Shown here piece after piece: positions 7,255 through 14,293 of a DNA stretch of 19,394 nt; within the stretch, counting starts at the first letter, position 1, and each line of letters begins with the position of its first letter. Origin of the DNA: Ruminococcaceae bacterium UBA2656. GTDB taxonomy: Bacteria; Bacillota; Clostridia; Oscillospirales; Acutalibacteraceae. The DNA lies in NCBI GenBank assembly GCA_002359465.1, contig DENA01000034.1, positions 1,380 to 20,773 on the forward strand, given 5' to 3'. The notes beneath the pieces were generated by a model. That model did not search any database and was not told the DNA's origin. It saw only the letters and a list, made by a program, of their open reading frames with translations. The translations under genes and the position numbers were made by a program.

Positions 7255-8378
7255 TCCGATTTGAAAACGTGACAAAAGCATTTAAACACGGTGAAGTTAT
7301 TAAAAATCTAAGTTTTGAAATTCAGGATGGGGAAATGGTGGTTTTGGTAGGGCCGAGCGGCTGCGGCAAAACCACAACGCTGAAGATGATTAATAAGCTG
7401 ACACGCCCGACTTCGGGTAAGATTCTGATTGATGATCAGGACATTGCCCGGCTTGATACGGTGAAGCTGCGCCGGAAAATAGGGTATGTGATTCAGAAGA
7501 CCGGCCTTTTTCCGCATATGACGGTGAAAGATAATATTGAAATCATTCTGCAACTTGAAGGTATGAACGCAGATCAAAGAGACCATATCACCTCTGAAAT
7601 GATGAGGATTGTCGGAATGGACCCGGAAGAATACCTGTATCGCTACCCCTCGCAGCTAAGCGGGGGCCAGCTGCAGAGAATCGGCGTCGCCAGGGCGTTT
7701 GCGTCCGACCCAAAGATCGTTTTAATGGACGAGCCTTTTTCCGCGCTGGACCCCATCACCAGGGCACAGCTTCAGTCGGAGCTTGTCGGACTGCAGACCC
7801 GGCTGAAGAAAACCGTCGTCTTTGTGACGCATGACATGGATGAAGCGATAAAAATAGCAGACCGGATTTGTATCATTGACGGCGGACGCATTGTCCAATA
7901 CGACACGCCGGAAAATATTCTGAAAAATCCGGTCAATGAATATATTTCCAGTTTTGTGGGACGAAAAAGAATTTGGAATACGCCTGAGCTGATACGGGTC
8001 AGGGACATCATGCTGGCAAAACCCGCTGCGTGTACCCCCGAAACCTCCCTGACGAAGTGCGCTGAGCTGATGGCAGCCAACGAAATCAACGCGGTGCCTG
8101 TGGTCGATTCGGAAAATCATTTAATCGGAGTTGCTTACGGAGCCGATATTCAGAAGCAGGACGCACATGCGCAGTCGGTGGGTGATATCATGAAAACAAA
8201 ATTTCCGCAGACGGCTCCGGAAAAAAATCTTCTGGAAATCCTCGATTATGTCCGCCGGAATCAGCTTGATTTTGTTCCGGTTGCGGATGGGGAGAAGCGC
8301 TTGGCCGGATTGATTACGTCCAAAAGTCTTATGACTGTTTTAAGTCAGCAGTTTGTTGATACGGAGGCTTCCATATGA
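7251..8378 (+). CDS. ABC transporter ATPase with CBS domains, OpuCA/EgtV type
   Basis: A 375-residue ATP-binding subunit of a quaternary-amine or betaine-type importer. Walker A is GPSGCGKTT (34-42), the signature is LSGGQLQR (136-143), the Walker B region is IVLMDEPFSALDP, and the H-loop is VTHDMDEA. Two CBS domains follow from about residue 245 (VRDIMLAKPA...) to the end; in OpuA-type systems such domains sense ionic strength or nucleotides. The start is TTG 7251, supported by GGAGGAGG 7-14 nt upstream and by the family N-terminus MIRFENVTK. The stop overlaps the permease start by 4 nt. Its presence inside a flavoprotein operon suggests that it feeds substrate to the oxidases, which is an inference. 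Confidence 0.92.
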   Translation: MIRFENVTKAFKHGEVIKNLSFEIQDGEMVVLVGPSGCGKTTTLKMINKLTRPTSGKILIDDQDIARLDTVKLRRKIGYVIQKTGLFPHMTVKDNIEIILQLEGMNADQRDHITSEMMRIVGMDPEEYLYRYPSQLSGGQLQRIGVARAFASDPKIVLMDEPFSALDPITRAQLQSELVGLQTRLKKTVVFVTHDMDEAIKIADRICIIDGGRIVQYDTPENILKNPVNEYISSFVGRKRIWNTPELIRVRDIMLAKPAACTPETSLTKCAELMAANEINAVPVVDSENHLIGVAYGADIQKQDAHAQSVGDIMKTKFPQTAPEKNLLEILDYVRRNQLDFVPVADGEKRLAGLITSKSLMTVLSQQFVDTEASI

Positions 8379-9949
8379 CTGATTTTTTTACAAGTTTTTG
8401 GAACATTCGCGAACAGGTTTTATCCCTGTTCTTTGACCATATTCAGCTGACCATTCTGTCCGTGGGAATTGCCGTCCTCATTGGCATCCCTGTAGGGATT
8501 TTGATCAGCCACTCGCCAAAGCTTTCCAAGCCGATTCTGGGGATGACCAATATTGTGCAGGCAATCCCCAGTCTGGCCATGCTGGGATTTTTAATCCCTT
8601 ATCTTGGCATCGGCACGGCACCCGCAATCTTTTGCGTGGTGATCTATTCCCTGCTGCCGATTATCAAAAACACCTGTATCGGCCTTAACAATATCGATCC
8701 GGACACGCTGGAGGCGGCCAAAGGAATAGGAATGACCCAGGGACAGGTCATGGGGAAAGTACAGCTGCCGCTCGCACTTCCGGTGATTATGGCGGGTATC
8801 CGCATCGCCGCGGTCAATGCCGTGGGCTTTGTCACCATCGCGGCCTTCATCGGCGCGGGCGGACTGGGGTATCTGGTTTACTCCGGAATTCAGACCAGCA
8901 ATACCAACCTGATTTTAAGCGGCGCGATTCCGGCCTGCTTTCTGGCTTTGCTGGTCGATTTTGTCGTCGGTTTTCTGGAGAAGGTCGTGACGCCGGTCAA
9001 TCTGATTAATCCAAGCGTTGATATGACGAAGGAAAAGGTCCGGCGCAATAAGAGAAAGCGATGGATTGTATCGGTCGGCGCGCTGGCGGTTACCGTTGCG
9101 ATCATCGCCGCTTCGGTGGCGCCCGCATATAAGCAAAAAGGAAAAGTGATTCACGTCGGCTCAAAGAATTTTACGGAACAGCTGATTTTGGGAAACATGT
9201 ACGCTGATCTGATTGAGGACAAAACGGATATCAGCGTTGTCCGGGATCTGAATCTGGGCAGTACCGACATCACCTATAATGCATTAAAGAATCATGACAT
9301 CGATATGTATGTTGAATACACGGGAACAGCGTATGGCAGCCTGCTGAATCAAGGGAGTTCCACCGACAAAGAGCACATCTACTCTACTGTTCGGGACCTG
9401 ATGGCCAAACAGGGAATCCAGGTACTGGACCCCATCGGCTTTAATAATTCGTTCGTACTGGCGGTCCGCAAGGATACCGCCGAAAAATATCGTCTGAACA
9501 GCATTTCCGACCTGAAAAAAGCCGGCAGCCAACTGGTATTTTCACCTACCATTGAATTTAATAACCGCCAAGACGGAATTGTCGCGCTGAATAATTCGTA
9601 CAATCTGAAATTCAAAGCGCTTTCACCCATAGAGGGCGGGTTGGGATATACGGCCATAGACAGCGGAAAGTGTGACGTGCTGACGGCGTATTCGACGGAT
9701 GGACTGCTGAAAACGTATCAGCTGAAAATACTTGAGGATGACAAAAACGCCCTGCTTTCCTATTATGCCATCCCGATGATTAACGAGTCGGTTTTGATAG
9801 AATACCCGGAGATGAAGGGCGTTCTTGACACAATGACCGGGCTTCTGGATGACGAGACGATGCGTTCCCTCAACTATCTTGTGGATCAGGAAGGAAAAAC
9901 GCCCGAATATGTGGCGCATAATTTTTTAAAAAGCAAAGGCCTGCTGTGA
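8375..9949 (+). CDS. Fused permease and substrate-binding protein, OpuC/EgtU type
   Basis: A 524-residue fusion. Residues 1-210 are a BPD-type ABC permease with about five to six membrane helices and the EAA loop EAAKGIGMTQGQVMGKVQLP (about 112-131). A further helix (about 229-248) leads into an OpuAC-type binding domain (about 258-524). That domain contains GSKNFTEQ, MYVEYTGTAYG, FNNSFVLAVR and AYSTDG, motifs of the choline, betaine and ergothioneine binding families. The EYTGT and NNSFxLAV motifs look more like YehZ/EgtU than OpuCC, but the ligand cannot be named. ATG 8375 overlaps the ATPase stop and has GGAGG upstream. No terminator follows; the next gene has its own promoter. Confidence 0.9.
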   Translation: MTDFFTSFWNIREQVLSLFFDHIQLTILSVGIAVLIGIPVGILISHSPKLSKPILGMTNIVQAIPSLAMLGFLIPYLGIGTAPAIFCVVIYSLLPIIKNTCIGLNNIDPDTLEAAKGIGMTQGQVMGKVQLPLALPVIMAGIRIAAVNAVGFVTIAAFIGAGGLGYLVYSGIQTSNTNLILSGAIPACFLALLVDFVVGFLEKVVTPVNLINPSVDMTKEKVRRNKRKRWIVSVGALAVTVAIIAASVAPAYKQKGKVIHVGSKNFTEQLILGNMYADLIEDKTDISVVRDLNLGSTDITYNALKNHDIDMYVEYTGTAYGSLLNQGSSTDKEHIYSTVRDLMAKQGIQVLDPIGFNNSFVLAVRKDTAEKYRLNSISDLKKAGSQLVFSPTIEFNNRQDGIVALNNSYNLKFKALSPIEGGLGYTAIDSGKCDVLTAYSTDGLLKTYQLKILEDDKNALLSYYAIPMINESVLIEYPEMKGVLDTMTGLLDDETMRSLNYLVDQEGKTPEYVAHNFLKSKGLL

Positions 9950-9954
9950 AACGT

Positions 9955-9983
9955 TTGTATAAACAGAGAGAGCGTGGTATAAT
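9955..9983 (+). promoter_or_regulatory. Promoter of the ygcP-like regulator gene
   Basis: There is a -35 TTGTAT (9955-9960), a 17-bp spacer and a consensus -10 TATAAT (9978-9983). The predicted start is near 9990, about 88 nt before the ygcP ATG. Unlike the three other promoters here, it is not followed by the AGAGA hairpin or by a terminator, so the regulator should be made constitutively. Confidence 0.7.
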
Positions 9984-10077
9984 AAAAACGATTAAATGCG
10001 GATCATAAGTAAGGCGGAAAACAGTGTGGAACGACTTGTGCCGGATTGACATCCATATCGATAAGCAGAGGTGTATT

Positions 10078-10653
10078 ATGAAGCTGACAACGGAAGAATT
10101 TTTAGCAAATACGGAAGTCTGTCCGGTGATTGCGGCGCTGAATAAATGGGAAGCTGTGGAAAAAGTCGGGAATGTTGATTGTATGATGGTCAACGTTTTG
10201 TTCGGGGATATCTGTACCATTGCGGATATCGTCAAAGAACTCAAAAAAATGGGAAAAATCGTTTTTGTGCATGTTGATCTCATTACGGGTTTTGCCAGCA
10301 AGGAAATCTGCGTGGATTTTATTAAGAAATACACGGAAGCCGACGGCATCATCAGCACCAAGCCGTTTTTGATTAAGCGCGCCAATGAATTAGGGCTGTT
10401 CACCATTCAGCGTTTTTTTATGATTGATTTTATTACCTATGCCAATGTGGTCAAGCACGTCCGCGTAACCGATCCGAATGTGGTTGAGCTGCTTCCGGCG
10501 GGCCTGTCCAAGGTCATCCGGTACCTGTGCGCCGAGATTGACCGGCCTGTTATCGCGGGCGGCCTGATTCTGGATAAAGACGATGTGATCGGAGCGCTGA
10601 GCGCCGGGGCGATTGCGATATCCACCACAAATCAGGAAATCTGGCGTGATTGA
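10078..10653 (+). CDS. ygcP: GlpP-family RNA antiterminator, YgcP-like
   Basis: A 191-residue protein of the glycerol-3-phosphate responsive antiterminator family (GlpP of Bacillus, YgcP of E. coli). These TIM-barrel proteins bind a leader mRNA when a phosphorylated metabolite is present and prevent termination. Family blocks seen: PVIAAL (16-21), VHVDLITGFASKE (64-76), ADGIISTK (88-95), FTIQRFFMID (108-117), ELLPAGLSK and the phosphate-site-like PVIAGGLI (157-164). ATG 10078 is chosen over an in-frame GTG at 10024 because AGAGGT precedes it and the family N-terminus begins there. It is flanked by the two operons whose leaders contain the matched hairpin/terminator pairs. Role inferred: it relieves those attenuators. 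The ligand is probably a phosphorylated pathway intermediate, not necessarily glycerol 3-phosphate. Confidence 0.92.
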   Translation: MKLTTEEFLANTEVCPVIAALNKWEAVEKVGNVDCMMVNVLFGDICTIADIVKELKKMGKIVFVHVDLITGFASKEICVDFIKKYTEADGIISTKPFLIKRANELGLFTIQRFFMIDFITYANVVKHVRVTDPNVVELLPAGLSKVIRYLCAEIDRPVIAGGLILDKDDVIGALSAGAIAISTTNQEIWRD

Positions 10654-10727
10654 ATCTGTATTTTTCGAGCAACAGGAAATTCGACAATGTATACAAAAAA
10701 ATAAGAAAAAATTCGAACAAAATAGCA

Positions 10728-10756
10728 TTGACAAACAGATATATATTCTTTATACT
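10728..10756 (+). promoter_or_regulatory. Sigma-A promoter of the ygcW-ygcE unit
   Basis: There is a consensus -35 TTGACA (10728-10733), a 17-bp spacer and a -10 TATACT (10751-10756), identical hexamers to the ygcU promoter. The start would fall at about 10762, just ahead of the leader hairpin. Confidence 0.88.
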
Positions 10757-10764
10757 AGGTTACA

Positions 10765-10792
10765 GTTACTAAAGAGATGAAGAGAAAGTAGC
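10765..10792 (+). promoter_or_regulatory. Leader hairpin of the ygcW unit, candidate antiterminator (copy 2)
   Basis: GTTACT (10765-10770) pairs with AGTAGC (10787-10792), including one U-G wobble. The 16-nt loop carries AGAGA at 10773-10777 and 10781-10785, three bases apart. The 3' arm doubles as the 5' arm of the terminator starting at 10788. The loop differs from the ygcU copy only in the spacer between the boxes. Confidence 0.82.
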
Positions 10793-10831
10793 TTCAACAC
10801 AGCATAATGCTGTCTTGAAGCTGCTTTTTTT
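10788..10831 (+). terminator. Attenuator terminator in the ygcW leader
   Basis: The outer stem is GTAGCTTCAA (10788-10797) with TTGAAGCTGC (10815-10824), 10 bp with one wobble. The inner stem is ACAGCA with TGCTGT around a TAA loop, and seven T follow (10825-10831). It lies about 120 nt before the ygcW start codon and after the ygcP stop. It can also serve as the end of the ygcP transcript. Confidence 0.9.
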
Positions 10832-10832
10832 G

Positions 10833-10861
10833 TTGTATGAAATCATATTTGTTTCATACGA
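10833..10861 (+). repeat. Inverted repeat downstream of the ygcW attenuator
   Basis: GTATGAAA (10835-10842) and TTTCATAC (10852-10859) form a perfect 8-bp repeat with a 9-nt spacer, extendable by a wobble and one more pair to 10833/10861. It lies between the attenuator and the gene. It could be a DNA operator for a dimeric repressor or an extra mRNA hairpin. No T-run follows, so it is not a terminator. Confidence 0.5.
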
Positions 10862-10952
10862 ACAAAAGGTGCCGGGAACAGTATAGTGTGCAGATACGGT
10901 TGGGCGGTACGGGTCTTCGTCTTACAAACAAAATACAATGGAGGTAAATAGG

Positions 10953-11735
10953 ATGAGTTTCGATATCAATGATTTTTCTATGGATTTCTTCAGTTTAAAG
11001 GGTAAGAATGCGATTGTAACCGGCGGCAACAGCGGCCTTGGACAGTGCTTTTCACTGGCTCTGGCAAAGGCTGGCGCCAATGTATTTGTCGCCAGCTTTT
11101 TGGAGGACGACGGGACAACGCAGAAGCTGATTGAGGGCGCCGGCGGCAAAATGGGCTTTATGAAATGCGATCTTACCGAAAAGGGCGTTCCGGCCAAGGT
11201 CGTTGAAGCCTGTGTCAAGCAGTTCGGAAGCATTGATATTCTGATTAACTGCGCCGGCATCTGCAAGCTCAACGATGTTCTGGATTTTGACCGCGCCGAC
11301 TGGGACCCGATGATTGCGACCGGCCTTACCGCGGCGTTCGATATGAGCCATGAGGCAGCCAAGTATATGGTTCCGCAGAAGAGCGGCAAGATCATCAATA
11401 TCTGTTCGCTGTTCTCTTATCTCGGTGGGCTGGGTTCACCGGCATACGCGGCGATGAAACACGGTATCGCGGGTCTGACCAAAGCTTATGCGGATGAGCT
11501 CGGCAAGTACAATATCCAGGTTACCGGTATTGCGCCCGGTTACTACGCGACCAACATCACCGTGGAAACCCGCAGCAATCCGGTTACCAACCAGCGGGTA
11601 CTCGATCACATTCCGGCAAACCGCTGGGGTGAAAGACAGGATCTGATGGGAACCGTCGTATTCCTCGCAAGCCATGCATCCGATTATGTAACAGGCACGT
11701 TGGTTGTCGTTGACGGCGGCTATCTGGTCCGTTAA
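10953..11735 (+). CDS. ygcW: Short-chain dehydrogenase/reductase, YgcW-like
   Basis: A 260-residue classical SDR (E. coli YgcW is of the same length). The Rossmann motif TGGNSGLG is at 23-30 and INCAGI is present. The catalytic Ser (about S152 or the nearby Ser before the Tyr), Tyr165 and Lys169 are present in the SPAYAAMKHG block, and the C-terminus is VVDGGYLV. It probably oxidises or reduces a sugar or polyol-type substrate with NAD(P). ATG 10953 is preferred over the in-frame ATG at 10938 because GGAGG (10940-10944) lies 8 nt upstream of it and overlaps the earlier codon. It is the first gene after the second plus-strand attenuator, followed by a GC-rich hairpin and the kinase. Confidence 0.9.
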   Translation: MSFDINDFSMDFFSLKGKNAIVTGGNSGLGQCFSLALAKAGANVFVASFLEDDGTTQKLIEGAGGKMGFMKCDLTEKGVPAKVVEACVKQFGSIDILINCAGICKLNDVLDFDRADWDPMIATGLTAAFDMSHEAAKYMVPQKSGKIINICSLFSYLGGLGSPAYAAMKHGIAGLTKAYADELGKYNIQVTGIAPGYYATNITVETRSNPVTNQRVLDHIPANRWGERQDLMGTVVFLASHASDYVTGTLVVVDGGYLVR

Positions 11736-11746
11736 TTTGATATAGC

Positions 11747-11770
11747 GGGGCGGGGCCTGCCCCCACCCCG
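11747..11770 (+). other. GC-rich hairpin between ygcW and ygcE
   Basis: CGGGG-C-GGGG (11747-11756) pairs with CCCC-A-CCCCG (11761-11770) around a CCTG loop, nine G-C pairs with one internal mismatch. There is no T-run, so it is not an intrinsic terminator. It lies 11 nt after the ygcW stop and about 30 nt before the kinase start. It may protect the upstream mRNA or set the ygcW:ygcE expression ratio. Confidence 0.6.
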
Positions 11771-11800
11771 ACACTATCCGAAAGGCAGTAGAAATTTTGT

Positions 11801-13231
11801 ATGAGTAAAAAATACATTCTGGCCGTTGACGGCGGTTCTCAGAGTTCAAAAATCCTGATCTTCGACTTGGAAGGAAATATTGTCTGTGAGGGGAAGGAGA
11901 ACCTCAAACCGGTGAATCTGCCGTCTCCGGGGATTGTCGAGCATCCCGATGACGATCTGTGGGATTCGATCGCGGTGGCAAGTAAAAAAACGCTGGCTGA
12001 ATTTGACGGAAATGTCAATGATATTTTGGCAGTCGGGCTGTGTACGATTCGGTTCTGCCGGGCGCTGCTGAAAAAGGACGGTTCCCTGTACTCGCCGGTC
12101 ATGAGCTGGATGGACCAGCGCGTTTCGCGCCCGCATGAGCAGGTCAGTGATGAAATCGCTTATGTCACCACTTCATCAGGATATATCACCCACCGCTTTA
12201 CCGGCAATTTTAACGACACGGCGGCAAACTATCAGGGCGTCTGGCCGATGGACACGGATACGTGGCAGTGGTATGAGGATGACAAAAAGATTGCCGAATA
12301 CAATCTTACACGCGATATGCTGTTTCATCTGCAGATGCCGGGCACCATCCTCGGCTATGTGACAAAGGAAGCCTCGGAGGCAACCGGTATCCCGGAGGGA
12401 CTTCCGGTCGTGGCGACCGCAAACGACAAGGCGGTAGAGGCGCTGGGCGCGGGCTGCACCGGCGAAAAAACGGCGCTCATTTCACTGGGCACATACATTG
12501 CGGCTATGGCCCAGGGACACGATAACCCGAAGAATACCGTCAATTTCTGGAGTAATTTCGCGTCTGTTCCCAACCAGTACCTGTATGAAAGCAACGGCAT
12601 CCGCCGCGGCATGTGGACGGTCAGCTGGTTTAAGAATGTGCTGGGAGACAGCTACGAAGAGAAAGCAAAAGCAATGGGGATGTCTGCCGAGGAACTTTTA
12701 AGTAAAGAAGCGGAAGCGGTCCCGGTGGGCAGCGACGGCCTGATGACCGTTCTTGACTTTCTTGCTCCCGCGGATCAGCCGTTCAAGAAGGGCACCATGA
12801 TTGGTTTTGACGGACGCCATACCCGCGCGCACATGTACCGCTCTATTCTGGAAGGTATTGCCCTGACCATGAAGAACCGCGTAGACGAAATGTGCGGGGA
12901 ACTTGACCTCACGCTGGACAACGTGATTATCTCCGGAGGCGGCTCCAACAGCGATTTGTTCATGCAGATCTTTTCCGACGTCTTCGGACTTCCGACTTCG
13001 CGCAACGTGGTCAACGGTGCGGCGGCGGTCGGCGCGGCAATCTGTGCCTCCGTCGCGGTGGGGGCGTATAAAAACTTTGACGAGGCCGTGTCCCATATGG
13101 TCCGCATACGGGATAAATTCCAGCCCGATCTGAAAAATACTGAAAAATATGAAAAGATGAATGCGGTATACCGGGACATTACGAAATGCACGGATGACCT
13201 TCTCAGACGGTCGTATGAAATTTTCAGTTAA
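11801..13231 (+). CDS. ygcE: FGGY-family carbohydrate kinase, YgcE-like
   Basis: A 476-residue sugar or polyol kinase. The N-terminal FGGY domain starts with the ATPase phosphate-1 motif DGGSQSSK (10-17). The ANDKAVEALGAG block (Asp209 as likely catalytic base) joins the second domain, which carries SGGGSNSD (378-385) and the adenosine-binding region. It phosphorylates an unidentified hydroxyl compound with ATP in the cytoplasm. The start codon has only a weak AAAGG 15 nt upstream, and the gene lies downstream of a strong hairpin, so translation may be low. In the glycerol system the kinase product is the ligand of GlpP; here the kinase product is the natural candidate for the YgcP-like antiterminator ligand, which is an inference. 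Confidence 0.9.
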   Translation: MSKKYILAVDGGSQSSKILIFDLEGNIVCEGKENLKPVNLPSPGIVEHPDDDLWDSIAVASKKTLAEFDGNVNDILAVGLCTIRFCRALLKKDGSLYSPVMSWMDQRVSRPHEQVSDEIAYVTTSSGYITHRFTGNFNDTAANYQGVWPMDTDTWQWYEDDKKIAEYNLTRDMLFHLQMPGTILGYVTKEASEATGIPEGLPVVATANDKAVEALGAGCTGEKTALISLGTYIAAMAQGHDNPKNTVNFWSNFASVPNQYLYESNGIRRGMWTVSWFKNVLGDSYEEKAKAMGMSAEELLSKEAEAVPVGSDGLMTVLDFLAPADQPFKKGTMIGFDGRHTRAHMYRSILEGIALTMKNRVDEMCGELDLTLDNVIISGGGSNSDLFMQIFSDVFGLPTSRNVVNGAAAVGAAICASVAVGAYKNFDEAVSHMVRIRDKFQPDLKNTEKYEKMNAVYRDITKCTDDLLRRSYEIFS

Positions 13232-13306
13232 TCTTTCCTTTTTATTGCCGGATGGTGCAGAGCGGAGATTCCCGCCTTACTTTTCGGTAAAGCTCCGGAG
13301 GACAAT

Positions 13307-14077
13307 ATGAAGCCTTTGATTCTAATTACAAATGACGATGGAATCTATTCGCCCGGCCTGCATGCGGCTGCGGAGGCGGTGGCCGATTTGGGCGAACTGC
13401 TGATTGCGGCGCCGCATTGCCAGCAGACCAGCATGGGGCGGGCCTTTCCGCGCACAGACGATCTGGGAATTATCGACACCGCTTTCCTCAGTATCCGCGG
13501 CAAGCGCACAAAAGCATACGCTGTGCACGGCTCTCCCGCCTATGCGGTGGCACATGCCGTGCTGGAGCTTGCACAGCGCAAACCGGATCTGTGCATCAGC
13601 GGCATCAACTATGGAGAAAACCTTGGAACCATCGTTACATGCAGCGGTACCCTCGGGGCGGCCTTTGAAGCGAATTCCCATGAAATTCCGGCGATTGCAT
13701 CTTCCCTGCAGATGCCTCTGCAGGTGCAGCGAAAAACGGATTACAGTCCGGCCGACTGGCGTGCGGCCGCGGAAATGACCCGAAGGGCCGCAAAGTCCGT
13801 GTTGTCCGACGGTATGCCCGGAGGGGCCACCCTGCTGAACATCAATGTTCCCGATCAACTGCGGGATGTGCAGAACTATCATATCACGCGCCAGAGCCAT
13901 CAGAATTATTTTTGTTTTATCCGGCCCGAACAGCGGGATTTTTCAAAAAGGTTTGAGCTGAAATCCCGTCTGTCTGTCGACATGGATACGTTGGAGCCGG
14001 ACAGTGATATTTATGCCGTCTATATAGACAAGGTGATTTCCGTTACGCCGATGACGTGGAACATGACGGCAAATTGA
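13307..14077 (+). CDS. surE: SurE-type 5'/3'-nucleotidase (metal-dependent phosphatase)
   Basis: A 256-residue protein with the SurE signature. TNDDG (8-12) provides the two metal-binding Asp residues (10 and 11). APHCQQTSMGRA provides the conserved Ser, HGSPAYAVAHA follows, and SGINYGENLG provides the metal-site Asn. The C-terminal extension is short. SurE enzymes dephosphorylate nucleoside monophosphates and other small phosphate esters. It starts 75 nt after the kinase with a good GGAGGA site, and no terminator lies between, so it is probably the last gene of the ygcW unit. A phosphatase next to a kinase whose product may be an inducer could drain that product, but SurE is also a common housekeeping gene and the linkage may be accidental. 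Confidence 0.9.
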   Translation: MKPLILITNDDGIYSPGLHAAAEAVADLGELLIAAPHCQQTSMGRAFPRTDDLGIIDTAFLSIRGKRTKAYAVHGSPAYAVAHAVLELAQRKPDLCISGINYGENLGTIVTCSGTLGAAFEANSHEIPAIASSLQMPLQVQRKTDYSPADWRAAAEMTRRAAKSVLSDGMPGGATLLNINVPDQLRDVQNYHITRQSHQNYFCFIRPEQRDFSKRFELKSRLSVDMDTLEPDSDIYAVYIDKVISVTPMTWNMTAN

Positions 14078-14182
14078 ATATCCGGAAAACGGGAAGAAAA
14101 TACGAATAGGCTTCCGGCAGCATTCGTTTTATAAAGGCTGTTTGTCAATAGTTGTGATGACACAAAATGAAAAATGATTATT

Positions 14183-14209
14183 GAGGCGGCGTCAAACCGC
14201 CTCTTTTTT
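14183..14209 (+). terminator. Rho-independent terminator after surE
   Basis: GAGGCGG (14183-14189) and CCGCCTC (14197-14203) form a perfect 7-bp GC-rich stem with a 7-nt loop, followed by six T. It closes the ygcW-ygcE-surE unit and isolates the chemoreceptor gene. The remaining sequence to 14293 shows no clear promoter. Confidence 0.9.
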
Positions 14210-14293
14210 GCGTTAAAATGCAAAATCTGTGAGGAATAATGGCCGTCTAAATATTTTACCAAAGAGCAGTATTGATGAAAGGTAGGAAAGTAA

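Noticed and set aside
10024..10077. GTG start giving an 18-residue longer YgcP-like protein
   Set aside because: The extra residues do not match the GlpP-family N-terminus, and the ATG at 10078 has a better ribosome binding site and gives the expected length.
13262..13302. Possible hairpin (CGGAG/CTCCG with inner TTAC/GTAA) over the surE ribosome binding site
   Set aside because: Only two short stems with large unpaired gaps and no partner that would cover the GGAGGA fully; too weak to call a regulatory element.
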